NCBI RefSeq assembly: GCF_003001675.1
Contig: NZ_PVYW01000006.1
Span: 248,001 to 312,000 of the forward strand
Source of the DNA: Cohnella sp. SGD-V74
GTDB lineage: Bacteria > Bacillota > Bacilli > Paenibacillales > Paenibacillaceae
Length of the DNA: 64,000 nucleotides
Reading direction: 5' to 3'
A model generated the notes under the pieces. That model did no database searches. It was given only the letters and a program-made list of their open reading frames with translations, and was not told where the DNA came from. Each line of letters starts with the position of its first letter. The first letter of the stretch is position 1. Position numbers and translations under genes: made by a program. Positions 24,996 through 32,747 of this stretch are shown piece after piece.

Positions 24996-26654
24996 TTACC
25001 GATCACCGGGAACGAACTTCCACATAGAGTAGCTTCGATAGCCTCCCGTTACGTTTTTTACTCTAAACCCTCTTTGTTTCAGAATTCGAGAGGCAATGTA
25101 CCCTCTCATGCCAACGGCGCAGTACGCCCAAATTTCTTTCTCCGGGTCCAGTTCCCCGATTCTGCTTCGCAGGTCGTCGACCGGAATATGCCGCGCTCCC
25201 TCTATATGCCCTTGGTCGTACTCCGCAACCGTTCTTACGTCCAGGAGAATGTGCCGCTCCGGATCGTACAATTCCAGCTCCTTCGGCGCCGCTGCCTCGG
25301 TCAAACCTCTTAACACGTTTTGCGCCAGGTAACCCGCCATATTGACCGGATCTTTAGCCGACGAGAACGGAGGCGCATACGTCAGCTCGAGCTCCGCAAG
25401 ATCGTGCACGGTGCCTTTCAGGCGGAGGACGGTCGCAATGACGTCGATTCTTTTGTCGACCCCTTCCGCTCCGAACGCCTGCGCCCCAAGAATCTTCCCT
25501 TCGTTGTCAAACAGCAGTTTCAGGGCAATCGGCTTCGCACCGGGATAATACGTGGCGTGCGAGCTTGGATGAACATACACCGAGCGGTATGGAACGGCCA
25601 GCCTCGCAAGCGTCCGTTCGTTGGCTCCCGTGCTTGCTCCAGTCAGACTGAAAATTTGGATAATGGCGGTGCCTTGAGTCCCTTTGTACGAGGACGGCAG
25701 CCCGCAGATGCGATCGGCGGCGATACGCCCCTGCTTGTTCGCCGGCCCGGCCAGCGGAATCGCCGTTGGCGCGCCGGACACGTAATCCGTGACTTCGACG
25801 GCATCTCCGACCGCATACACGCCTTCGCAGCTGGTCTGCATCGATTCGTCCACCAGAATATGGCCTCTGGCTCCCAGCTTGATTTCGGAATCCTGCAAGA
25901 AGCCGGTATCCGGAGCTACGCCAATGGCGAGAATGACCATGTCCGCGCCGATTTCCCTGCCGCTCTGCAAGACGATCGCGATTCCTCCGTTCTTCTCCGC
26001 GAACGATTGAACGCCGTCTCCGAGCAGCAGCCGAACCCCGTTGTCCTGAAGCTCCTTCTCCGCGAACGCCGCCATCTCGGCGTCAAAAGGCGCGAGAATA
26101 TGGGGAGCCGCTTCGACCAAAGTAACGTCCAGTCCCCGATGCCTGAGATTTTCCGCCATCTCTACGCCGATATATCCTCCGCCGATGACGATCGCGCTGC
26201 GGGTATTTTCCCGGTCGACTTGAGATTTGATTCGATCCGTATCCGCCATATTCCGCAGCGTAAAGATTCGCTCGCTCTCCATTCCCGGAATCGGCGGCTT
26301 CAGCGGCTTGGCTCCGGGAGACAAAATCAAATCATCGTAACTCTCTTGATAGACTCCCCGGGTTTTGCTGTTTACCGTAACCGTCTTCTCCTTCACGTCG
26401 ACTTTCGTCACTTCGCTATGGGTCCGAACGTCGAGGTTGAATCGCGCCTTCATGCTCTCAGGCGTTTGCACCAGCAGCTTGGAGCGGTCTTGAATCTTCT
26501 CTCCGATGTAATAAGGAAGTCCGCAGTTCGCGAACGAGATGTGGGCGCCGCGCTCGAACAGAACGATCTCCGCTTCCTCGTCCAGTCTCCTAAGCCGGGC
26601 TGCAGCGGACGCTCCGCCGGCAACGCCGCCTACGATGAGAACCTTCTTTGCCAT
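24996..26654 (-). CDS. CoA-disulfide/persulfide reductase with C-terminal rhodanese domain
   Basis: This 552-residue flavoprotein has an N-terminal FAD-binding motif GGVAGGASAAARLRR (9-23) and redox Cys 44 in SFANCGLPYYIG. The NAD(P)-binding motif is GGGYIGVEMAENL (about 160) and the second FAD motif is VYAVGDAVEV (about 280). After the dimer domain comes a rhodanese domain with active-site loop CAVGMR (about 514-519). This is the layout of CoA-disulfide reductase-rhodanese fusions, which reduce CoA disulfides or persulfides with NAD(P)H. The ATG at 26654 has AGGTGA seven bases upstream; longer starts run into the upstream gene. It is second in an operon behind CsoR/CstR-like operators. Confidence 0.9.
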   Translation of the reverse strand: MAKKVLIVGGVAGGASAAARLRRLDEEAEIVLFERGAHISFANCGLPYYIGEKIQDRSKLLVQTPESMKARFNLDVRTHSEVTKVDVKEKTVTVNSKTRGVYQESYDDLILSPGAKPLKPPIPGMESERIFTLRNMADTDRIKSQVDRENTRSAIVIGGGYIGVEMAENLRHRGLDVTLVEAAPHILAPFDAEMAAFAEKELQDNGVRLLLGDGVQSFAEKNGGIAIVLQSGREIGADMVILAIGVAPDTGFLQDSEIKLGARGHILVDESMQTSCEGVYAVGDAVEVTDYVSGAPTAIPLAGPANKQGRIAADRICGLPSSYKGTQGTAIIQIFSLTGASTGANERTLARLAVPYRSVYVHPSSHATYYPGAKPIALKLLFDNEGKILGAQAFGAEGVDKRIDVIATVLRLKGTVHDLAELELTYAPPFSSAKDPVNMAGYLAQNVLRGLTEAAAPKELELYDPERHILLDVRTVAEYDQGHIEGARHIPVDDLRSRIGELDPEKEIWAYCAVGMRGYIASRILKQRGFRVKNVTGGYRSYSMWKFVPGDR

Positions 26655-26682
26655 TATCAGTTCACCTGCCCGCTCTAAAGTG

Positions 26683-27012
26683 TTAAATTCCGTATGCGAT
26701 TTCTCCTGTCCAGCCGGACATGCCTCCGGACATATTGATTGCGTGGAAGCCCAACTCCTCAAGAAGCTCGCAAGCCAGTCCGCTGCGATTCCCGCTGCGG
26801 CACACGACGATGTACGACGCCGAACGATCCAACTCCCCGCGCCGGCTCATGATCGATACGAGCGGCAGATGTTTGGCTCCGGGGATATGGCCGATTGCCC
26901 ATTCCTCCGGCTCCCGTACATCGAGAATTAACAGCCTCTCGCCTTTTGCCAAACGTTCCTTTACTTCTTCGGGCCGTATTTCTTTCGAATATTTTCCCGC
27001 CAAGCTGCCCAC
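26683..27012 (-). CDS. Single-domain rhodanese-like sulfurtransferase
   Basis: This protein of up to 109 residues has the rhodanese fold blocks LLILDVREPEEWAIGHIPGAKHLPL and active-site loop CRSGNRS (Cys 71), then MSGGMSGWTG. It transfers sulfane sulfur between thiols and probably hands persulfide to, or takes it from, the reductase encoded 28 bases downstream. The start is uncertain: a GTG at 27012 lies only one base after AGGGAG, while a TTG at 27003 has that site ten bases upstream and would give a 106-residue protein. It is first gene of the operon. Confidence 0.88.
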   Translation of the reverse strand: MGSLAGKYSKEIRPEEVKERLAKGERLLILDVREPEEWAIGHIPGAKHLPLVSIMSRRGELDRSASYIVVCRSGNRSGLACELLEELGFHAINMSGGMSGWTGEIAYGI

Positions 27013-27061
27013 GCTCCCTAAGCTAAAATAAAAGATTGGATTGGATTTCGAACAATCCTAT

Positions 27062-27077
27062 ATACCCCATATGGTAT
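27062..27077. promoter_or_regulatory. CsoR/CstR-like operator 1
   Basis: ATACCCCATATGGTAT is an imperfect palindrome of the ATACCC-n4-GGGTAT type bound by CsoR/CstR family repressors. It overlaps a possible -10 (TATATA on the minus strand), about 50 bases before the rhodanese start. Confidence 0.65.
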
Positions 27078-27095
27078 GTTAGATGTCGAAAATAT

Positions 27096-27111
27096 ATACC
27101 CTTATGGGTAT
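27096..27111. promoter_or_regulatory. CsoR/CstR-like operator 2
   Basis: ATACCCTTATGGGTAT is a perfect palindrome and extends to TATATACCC/GGGTATATA arms. It lies 34 bp centre-to-centre from operator 1. CstR represses persulfide-handling operons in Staphylococcus through such sites, which fits the genes downstream. No CsoR/CstR gene is in this window. Confidence 0.75.
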
Positions 27112-27207
27112 ATAAAAATCATACAAAGCTTGGGACGCATTGTCAAGCGATCGGCCGTCCGGCGACCATGAGAGCGCAACAAGCGCCTATCGGGCAATAA
27201 TTAGAGT

Positions 27208-27252
27208 AAAGCCGGGCGAGAATCAGGTGAATCCCTGATTCTCGCTCGGCTT
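27208..27252 (-). terminator. Terminator of the ABC exporter gene
   Basis: A 20-bp stem (AAAGCCGGGCGAGAATCAGG with its near-perfect complement) overlaps the stop codon. It is flanked by A/T runs and belongs to the AGCCGA...TCGGCT terminator set. Confidence 0.85.
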
Positions 27253-29033
27253 TATACTTCCTCCGACGAGCTGCCGGCCTGGAACTGCTTCCTGGCCCAC
27301 TCGATATAGGACGGATGCGTCTGAAGCAGCTGTTCGTGCTTGCCGATCCCGGTCACCTTGCCATGCTCCAGCACGATAATCCGATCCGCTTCCACCACCG
27401 TGGACAAGCGATGGGCGATGACGATCGTCGTGCGGTCGTTCATCAGATGGTTCAGCGCCTTCTGAACTTCATGCTCGGAATCGCTGTCCAGACTGGCCGT
27501 TGCCTCGTCCAAAATAAGCAAATCCGGTTTTCTCAGCAGCGCCCGCGCAATCGCCACTCTCTGCCGCTGGCCTCCCGACAACTGTATGCCTCTCTCCCCC
27601 ACCTCGGTATCGTACCCTTTTGGCAAAGCCTTGATAAATTCGTGCGCATACGCCTGCTTGCCGGCTTCTATCATCTCTTCTTCCGTCACGTCCGCTCCGC
27701 AAGCATACATGATATTTTCGCGGATCGTTCCGGTCATCAGCGTGCTCTCCTGCGAGACATAGCCGATCTTGCCTCTCCAGGAATCCAGATCATACGCCCT
27801 GATGGATTCTTCTCCGTACGCGATGAGACCTCCGCCAGGTTCGTAAAATCGCTCAAGCAGAGAAAAGACGGTTGTTTTCCCGCTTCCGCTGGGACCGACC
27901 AACGCCGTTATTTGATTGGCCGGCACGGTAAAGGAGACATTGCGCAGAACGGGCTCGTTGTCCGAATAAGCAAACGTTACGTCGCGGAAATTCAGATCGC
28001 GCTGTTCCCTGGGAGCCGGAACGCCGGTGCGCGACGGTTCGGCGCCATACTCGAGAATAAGCCTTAGACGTTCCGTCACGCCCATCACCTTCTGCAATTG
28101 GGAATAGAACGTGGCGAATTGGCTGAAGGGCCACATGATCTGGAACAACAGCAGTATAAACGATACCAGCTCTCCCGCGCTGAGCGCTCCCGAAGAAACT
28201 CTGACGCCGCCGTAGCCGATAATGACGACAAGCAGCGCGACCATTACCATGGACATGAGGGGCATAAGCACGGCATTGATTTTGGCCTCTTTCATTCCGA
28301 AGCGGAACAGATTGTCCATTTTCTCGTATCCGCCGCTTTGTTCCTTGGTCTCGGCATTGGATGCCTTCACCAGCCTGATCTCGCCGATGACCTGCGTCAG
28401 CAACGACGCCAGCTTCGCCAGCTGCTCGTGCATGCTGATCGATATTTTGTACATCTTGCCGCCGATCGGCATCAGAATGCCGAAGCCGAGCGGTACCGCG
28501 AGCAAAATGATCAAAGTCATCTGCCAGTCGATATAGAACAGGATCGCGACGGCGCCGACTACCGTCAGCACGTTCGAGCTGAACGCAATCAAATGATCGG
28601 TGATGAGCGTCTTGATCTCGTTCGTATCGTTGGTCACTCTGCTCATCGTATCCGCCGACCGATATCGGTCGAAGAACGGAACCGGCAGCGACAGCACCTT
28701 GTCCCACAGCCTCTTGCACATTTTATTGACGACGCGGTTCCCGACGAACGCCAGCATGTAATACGACAGGCCGCCCGTGATCGCTTCCGCGACAAAGATG
28801 ACCGCCAACAGCAGAATCGAATTTCTGTTCAGCGTATCCTTCGAGAAATTGTCGATCAGATCGCCCGTAATCAAAGGCACGACAAGACCGATAAGCGACG
28901 ATGCGATGCTTAACACAACGGCCGTGCCGAGCACCAGCTTCGGAAAACCCGTTTCGCGAAGCAATCTGACAAAGTAGGTCACCGTAGTTCTTTGAATCTT
29001 CCCTTTGGCCGAGTCCTTTTCATTCGTTTCCAT
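27252..29033 (-). CDS. ABC exporter half-transporter (BmrA/MsbA-like)
   Basis: This 593-residue protein has an N-terminal membrane domain of six helices (about 30-330) fused to an ATPase domain. Walker A GPSGSGKTT is near 385, signature LSGGQRQR near 490 and Walker B LLILDEAT near 512, with H-loop IVIAHRLSTV. Half-transporters of this type dimerise and export lipids, drugs or peptides. GGAGGG lies eight bases before the ATG. It is a single-gene unit between the terminator and an AT-rich intergenic region. The substrate cannot be assigned. Confidence 0.92.
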   Translation of the reverse strand: METNEKDSAKGKIQRTTVTYFVRLLRETGFPKLVLGTAVVLSIASSLIGLVVPLITGDLIDNFSKDTLNRNSILLLAVIFVAEAITGGLSYYMLAFVGNRVVNKMCKRLWDKVLSLPVPFFDRYRSADTMSRVTNDTNEIKTLITDHLIAFSSNVLTVVGAVAILFYIDWQMTLIILLAVPLGFGILMPIGGKMYKISISMHEQLAKLASLLTQVIGEIRLVKASNAETKEQSGGYEKMDNLFRFGMKEAKINAVLMPLMSMVMVALLVVIIGYGGVRVSSGALSAGELVSFILLLFQIMWPFSQFATFYSQLQKVMGVTERLRLILEYGAEPSRTGVPAPREQRDLNFRDVTFAYSDNEPVLRNVSFTVPANQITALVGPSGSGKTTVFSLLERFYEPGGGLIAYGEESIRAYDLDSWRGKIGYVSQESTLMTGTIRENIMYACGADVTEEEMIEAGKQAYAHEFIKALPKGYDTEVGERGIQLSGGQRQRVAIARALLRKPDLLILDEATASLDSDSEHEVQKALNHLMNDRTTIVIAHRLSTVVEADRIIVLEHGKVTGIGKHEQLLQTHPSYIEWARKQFQAGSSSEEV

Positions 29034-29253
29034 CTATTCCACCCTCCAAAACCAGTTTTTTCGCTTAGCAATTCCTCCTCAATAATCCATTTTATAACAT
29101 TGATGCAAGTCACAAGGTTTATCGGAGTACAGTCCTTGTACGTCGCTGTTCGACCAGGAATATTCCGTCACATTGCTTTAAGCTTTTACATCAATGTAGT
29201 TCCAACTCGCTCTCTCGTTTCAGAACAGCACATTGATTTAATATATTCGAATC
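29034..29253. other. AT-rich intergenic region between divergent genes
   Basis: No gene is supported in the divergent gap that extends to 29352. The left part should hold the ABC exporter promoter (TTATAAAAT around 29085 on the minus strand is a weak -10 candidate). The right part holds the conserved promoter block at 29254. Confidence 0.5.
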
Positions 29254-29312
29254 ATTCATTCACATTATTCAATTTTACAAAACATTTCTGATAATTCTAC
29301 AATAGAGTCAAC
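29254..29312 (+). promoter_or_regulatory. Conserved promoter/operator block, copy A (deacetylase gene)
   Basis: The block contains -35 TTTACA (29274-29279), an 18-base spacer and -10 TACAAT (29298-29303), preceded by ATTCATT and TTCAATTTTA. About 47 of its 59 positions match the block before the MFS gene at 31351. The match spans both the core promoter and about 20 bases upstream, where a LysR-type activator would bind. Confidence 0.75.
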
Positions 29313-29352
29313 AGGATCCTGTCGGAAGGATACCTCAGAAGGAGGATGTGGA

Positions 29353-30435
29353 ATGACAATCTCGGGAATAACTCGCGGCAATCCGGAGGCGGCTCACTGT
29401 GCCTTTACATTCGATGACGGTCCGATGCGGATTTCGATTGACCCATGGCTGGATGCCTTGGAGCAGGGAGGCGCTTGCGGGACGTTTTTTTTGACAGGCG
29501 AGTGGTTCGATCGGCACCCTGCGAAAGCAAGAGAGATGCTGGCCAGAGGCCATGAGCTGGCAACGCATACCTACCATCACCGCAGAATGGCGGATGTGAC
29601 CAAAGCCGTCTTCTTCGAAGAGCTGAGGCTGGCCGAGCTCGCTTACCAAGAAGCAACCGGAAGGCCGGTTCCGGCCCTCATACGTTTTCCTTACGCCTCT
29701 TACCGGGATGAAAATATGGAGTGGCTGCGGGAGTGGAACTATCTGCTCATCGAAGGGGAGGATACGGTCGACTGGTCGGGGCCGCCAAGCGCGCAGCTTG
29801 TAGAGCGGGTGATCCCTAAGCTGGTTAACGGGGCGATCTTTATGTTCCATGCCAATGAAATCGCCAAAGAGACGCCGCAAGCCGTCAAATCGCTTGTACG
29901 CCATACTCGCGACAGAGGTTTTGCCGCGGTTTCCGTATCCGAACTGCTTCGTGCGAATGGCATCCCAACGGGAGAACGCAGCTGGCAAGTCCGCTTCCGA
30001 CCGGCTGTCCAAGGTTCTTTCCTTAGCGAGCAGTGGAAGCCCGTAGCCGGGGACGATGAATTGCAAAAGCTGGCCGCCGATTCACTGGAATGGGGAAATC
30101 CGAAAGCCCCGACAGGGGCCGGCGCCTATAGCAAATGGCTGCAAGCCCTCTCCACCCCTGTCCAGTGGGATGACGACACGCGTTTTGTCGCCCGCAGCTT
30201 TGCCGGTCAGCACTGGGCATACGTGCGCGCTACGGTCCGCGGCGACGCGCTGGTGCTGGAGGACTTCGCTGCGAAGGAAGCTCATGCAGATGCTTTGGTG
30301 TATATCCTGCAATGGGCGGCTCACGAGGCATCAGCCTTCGGCTGCAAGTGGGTTACCGCCTCACAGGACATGCGCCGTATCCACAAGCTGTGCGAACAAC
30401 TGGGTCTCGAAGCGGAGATTGTCACGCAAGATTAA
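29353..30435 (+). CDS. Polysaccharide deacetylase (NodB-like) fused to a GNAT-like domain
   Basis: In this 360-residue protein residues 1-205 are a CE4/NodB domain: motif 1 TFDDGP (19-24), motif 2 HTYHH (72-76, metal His 72 and 76), motif 3 RFPYASYR (about 114) and motif 5 IFMFHAN. The domain would remove N- or O-acetyl groups from a carbohydrate or related amide. The remaining 155 residues resemble an N-acetyltransferase fold (segments WLQALSTPVQWDDDTRFVARSF, VRGDALVLEDFA, HKLCEQLGLEAE). No signal peptide is present, so it is probably cytosolic, unlike cell-wall deacetylases. AAGGAGG lies seven bases before the ATG. It shares its promoter block with the MFS gene. Confidence 0.82.
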   Translation: MTISGITRGNPEAAHCAFTFDDGPMRISIDPWLDALEQGGACGTFFLTGEWFDRHPAKAREMLARGHELATHTYHHRRMADVTKAVFFEELRLAELAYQEATGRPVPALIRFPYASYRDENMEWLREWNYLLIEGEDTVDWSGPPSAQLVERVIPKLVNGAIFMFHANEIAKETPQAVKSLVRHTRDRGFAAVSVSELLRANGIPTGERSWQVRFRPAVQGSFLSEQWKPVAGDDELQKLAADSLEWGNPKAPTGAGAYSKWLQALSTPVQWDDDTRFVARSFAGQHWAYVRATVRGDALVLEDFAAKEAHADALVYILQWAAHEASAFGCKWVTASQDMRRIHKLCEQLGLEAEIVTQD

Positions 30436-31318
30436 GGGATGGCCGTCCGATGCTCCTGATTGCCTCCATTAAGAACAATGCCGCTTTCCCCAGGAAGTTT
30501 TTATCTCTATAAGCAATGCCTATAGTGACGACAGGCTCGAGATCGGCTATCGGCCTTATGACCAGGGAGCCTTCCTGTTCGAGGCTGCTGTAAATCGGAA
30601 CAATCCCGATGCCGAACTCCGCCTTCACCATTTGTTGAATGACAAAGAAGCTTCCAACCTCCATATAAGAGAATTGGTTTTGCCGAGTCGGATGAATCGT
30701 CGTTTCCCACAGCTCCCGATAAATACAAGTCGGCTCTTTGACCAGAATAGTTAGCCCTTCGAGATCGCTCGCGGAGATGCTGTCTCGATCGGCTAACGGG
30801 TGATTCATGTTTAACATGACTCCTAATCGCTCCTCAATCAGCGGCTCGAACGCCAGCATGAGCTTCGAGGGCGGAGACGAGCAAACGCCGAAATCCAGTT
30901 CGCCGGCCCGAACCCTCTCCGCGATCGATCTGCTGCCGCTAACTTCCATAGTTAGCTCCACTCTCGGTCGCTCCCTGCAAAAGTCGGCTACAAGGGTCGC
31001 CAGTTGCTGGCTTGCGATGGGCTCGACAGCGGCAAACCGCACCGAGCCGCTATCTCCCGCCGCAATATCCGAGACGGTCTGCCGCATCGCTCCGATCGAC
31101 TTCAGCAAAACCGAAGCCTCCTGATAGAGCCAGCGGCCGGCTTCGGTCGCGATCATGCGTTTGCCGTCGCGCACGAATAAGGAAACGTCCAGATCCGCTT
31201 CGAGACGCTGAATCTGAAGGGTTACCGTAGAAGGCGCATATTGAAGCTCCTCGGCAGCTTTCAGAAAATGTCCAAGACGCACGCATGCCTCGAAAGTCTT
31301 TAAGGCTCGGATATCCAT
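30422..31318 (-). CDS. LysR-family transcriptional regulator
   Basis: This 298-residue protein has the N-terminal LysR helix-turn-helix (MDIRALKTFEACVRLGHFLKAAEELQYAPSTVTLQIQRLEADLDVSLF) and a C-terminal effector-binding domain with SGSVRFAAVEPIASQQLATLVADF. It is divergent from the MFS gene and convergent with the deacetylase gene, overlapping its end by 14 bases. The ATG at 31318 is preferred, with GGTGA five bases upstream; three in-frame starts up to 31330 are alternatives. It probably binds the conserved blocks at 29254 and 31351 and activates both neighbours (inference). Confidence 0.9.
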   Translation of the reverse strand: MDIRALKTFEACVRLGHFLKAAEELQYAPSTVTLQIQRLEADLDVSLFVRDGKRMIATEAGRWLYQEASVLLKSIGAMRQTVSDIAAGDSGSVRFAAVEPIASQQLATLVADFCRERPRVELTMEVSGSRSIAERVRAGELDFGVCSSPPSKLMLAFEPLIEERLGVMLNMNHPLADRDSISASDLEGLTILVKEPTCIYRELWETTIHPTRQNQFSYMEVGSFFVIQQMVKAEFGIGIVPIYSSLEQEGSLVIRPIADLEPVVTIGIAYRDKNFLGKAALFLMEAIRSIGRPSLNLA

Positions 31319-31350
31319 TGTCATCACCATTGGTTTATATTTTCAAAACT

Positions 31351-31408
31351 ATTCATTGATATAGTTCGATTTTATAAAACATTACTATGATTTTACAATA
31401 GGATCAAC
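31351..31408 (+). promoter_or_regulatory. Conserved promoter/operator block, copy B (MFS gene)
   Basis: The block has -35 TTTATA (31371-31376), a 17-base spacer and -10 TACAAT (31394-31399). Upstream, ACTAT and ATAGT lie eight bases apart around ATTCATT, a LysR-like T-n11-A type inverted repeat. It matches copy A at 29254 over its whole length with one single-base gap. It lies between the divergent LysR and MFS genes. Confidence 0.75.
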
Positions 31409-31435
31409 TTATGATTTCGGGAGAAGATCGGATAT

Positions 31436-32692
31436 ATGGGCACAAAATCCGCGTTTAATTGGATTACTCTATGGGCATCGCTTCTGTTTGTCGTCATCCT
31501 CGGTTTTTCCCGGCTCTCCTACGGCATGTTCTTGCCTGGGATACAGAGGGCGATCGGGGGCAGCTACGGCCAGTTGGGGATGCTCGGCACGGTCAACTTT
31601 ATCGGTTATTTGGTCGGAACCTTGTGCCTCTCCCCTCTGCTCTCGCGGTTTCCGGACAGCAAACCCGTCATTAATCGGATAACGTGCCTATTGCTCGGAT
31701 TGACGTTGATCGGCTCGGCTTTCAGCGACCATTTTATCCCGCTTGGAATTTGGCGGTTCGCGATCGGGTTGTTATCGGCCGTCGCTACAGTGCTGGTCCT
31801 GTCCATTGCCATGGATGCCGTTCGACCGGAGGAACGCGGAGCGGCATCGGGTCTGATATGGCTGGGCGGATCTGCGGGCATTCTGGTGACGGGGTTATTC
31901 GCCCCATTAACTATAGGTCCTTCGCACTTGCAGGGGTGGCGGTATGCTTGGGTCGCCATGGGCGTTGTCGGGGTTATTGCCGCGTTCGGTTTCGAGTTCG
32001 TCACCAGAAAAAGGGGAGCCGACAACGTCCCCTCGCAGACGGAATCAAAGTCGCGTATCAAAGAAAACGAAAATGTGTATCGTCTCCTGTTGGACCCGAG
32101 GAAGTTCCTGTTCCTCATCGCTTCTTATTTTTTCTTCGGCTCAGGGTACATCATCTACTTCACGTATTTGATTCCCTCTCTGGTGAGCCAGGGCATTCCG
32201 TCCCTCTATGCCGGATTGATATGGTCCGGAATCGGATTTGCGGGATTGTTTAACGGATGGATCGGAGGCAAAGCCATCGACCGATGGCCGAGCGGATATA
32301 CGCTTGCGTCGGGATTAACCTTGGGGACGATCGGCGTGATCGGGGCTACAACCAATACTATGTTATTGACCGTGCTCGGAGCCGTCCTCATTGGGCTGGT
32401 CTCCTTTATTACCCCGCCGCTGATGACGACTGCGCTGCTTCGCCGCCATGTCCCCCACCATGCATATGCGGCATGTCTTAGCGCAGCTACGGCCTTTTTT
32501 GCCTCCGGCCAGATTATCGGTCCCATCGTTGGAGGCGTGGTGGTCGAACGGTACAACTTGCAATTCGGCGTCGCATCCAGCGCAATCTTTATGGCTATCG
32601 CCGCCGTGTTCGCTGGCTTGTATGGCCAACAGCAGCGTAAGCTTGAGGCCGGTGGTTTGGCTGAATCTCCATTGCCTCTCCAAGATAAATGA
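31436..32692 (+). CDS. MFS transporter (YbfB/YjiJ-like)
   Basis: This 418-residue protein has about twelve membrane segments in two halves and begins with LWASLLFVVILGFSRLSYGMFLPGIQRAIGGSYGQLGMLGTVNFIGYLVG, typical of the YbfB/YjiJ group. The central loop holds a charged stretch (ESKSRIKENEN) near 200. The substrate is unknown. Expression is probably controlled by the divergent LysR regulator together with the deacetylase, which suggests transport of the acetylated substrate or its product. GGGAG lies 12 bases before the ATG. Confidence 0.88.
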   Translation: MGTKSAFNWITLWASLLFVVILGFSRLSYGMFLPGIQRAIGGSYGQLGMLGTVNFIGYLVGTLCLSPLLSRFPDSKPVINRITCLLLGLTLIGSAFSDHFIPLGIWRFAIGLLSAVATVLVLSIAMDAVRPEERGAASGLIWLGGSAGILVTGLFAPLTIGPSHLQGWRYAWVAMGVVGVIAAFGFEFVTRKRGADNVPSQTESKSRIKENENVYRLLLDPRKFLFLIASYFFFGSGYIIYFTYLIPSLVSQGIPSLYAGLIWSGIGFAGLFNGWIGGKAIDRWPSGYTLASGLTLGTIGVIGATTNTMLLTVLGAVLIGLVSFITPPLMTTALLRRHVPHHAYAACLSAATAFFASGQIIGPIVGGVVVERYNLQFGVASSAIFMAIAAVFAGLYGQQQRKLEAGGLAESPLPLQDK

Positions 32693-32723
32693 AGGGGAAG
32701 CCTCCCGGCTCCCCCCTCATGTC

Positions 32724-32747
32724 GGCTGAAAAACTCAGCCTTATTTC
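32724..32747. terminator. Short bidirectional terminator
   Basis: GGCTGA and TCAGCC pair around AAAAC and are followed by TTATTT on the plus strand. The hairpin sits between the convergent MFS and solute-binding protein genes and abuts the stop codon of the latter. Confidence 0.6.

Noticed and set aside
28992-29291. 99-codon open frame across the exporter start and AT-rich gap
   Set aside because: No ribosome site, no conserved motif, and it runs through the divergent promoter region.
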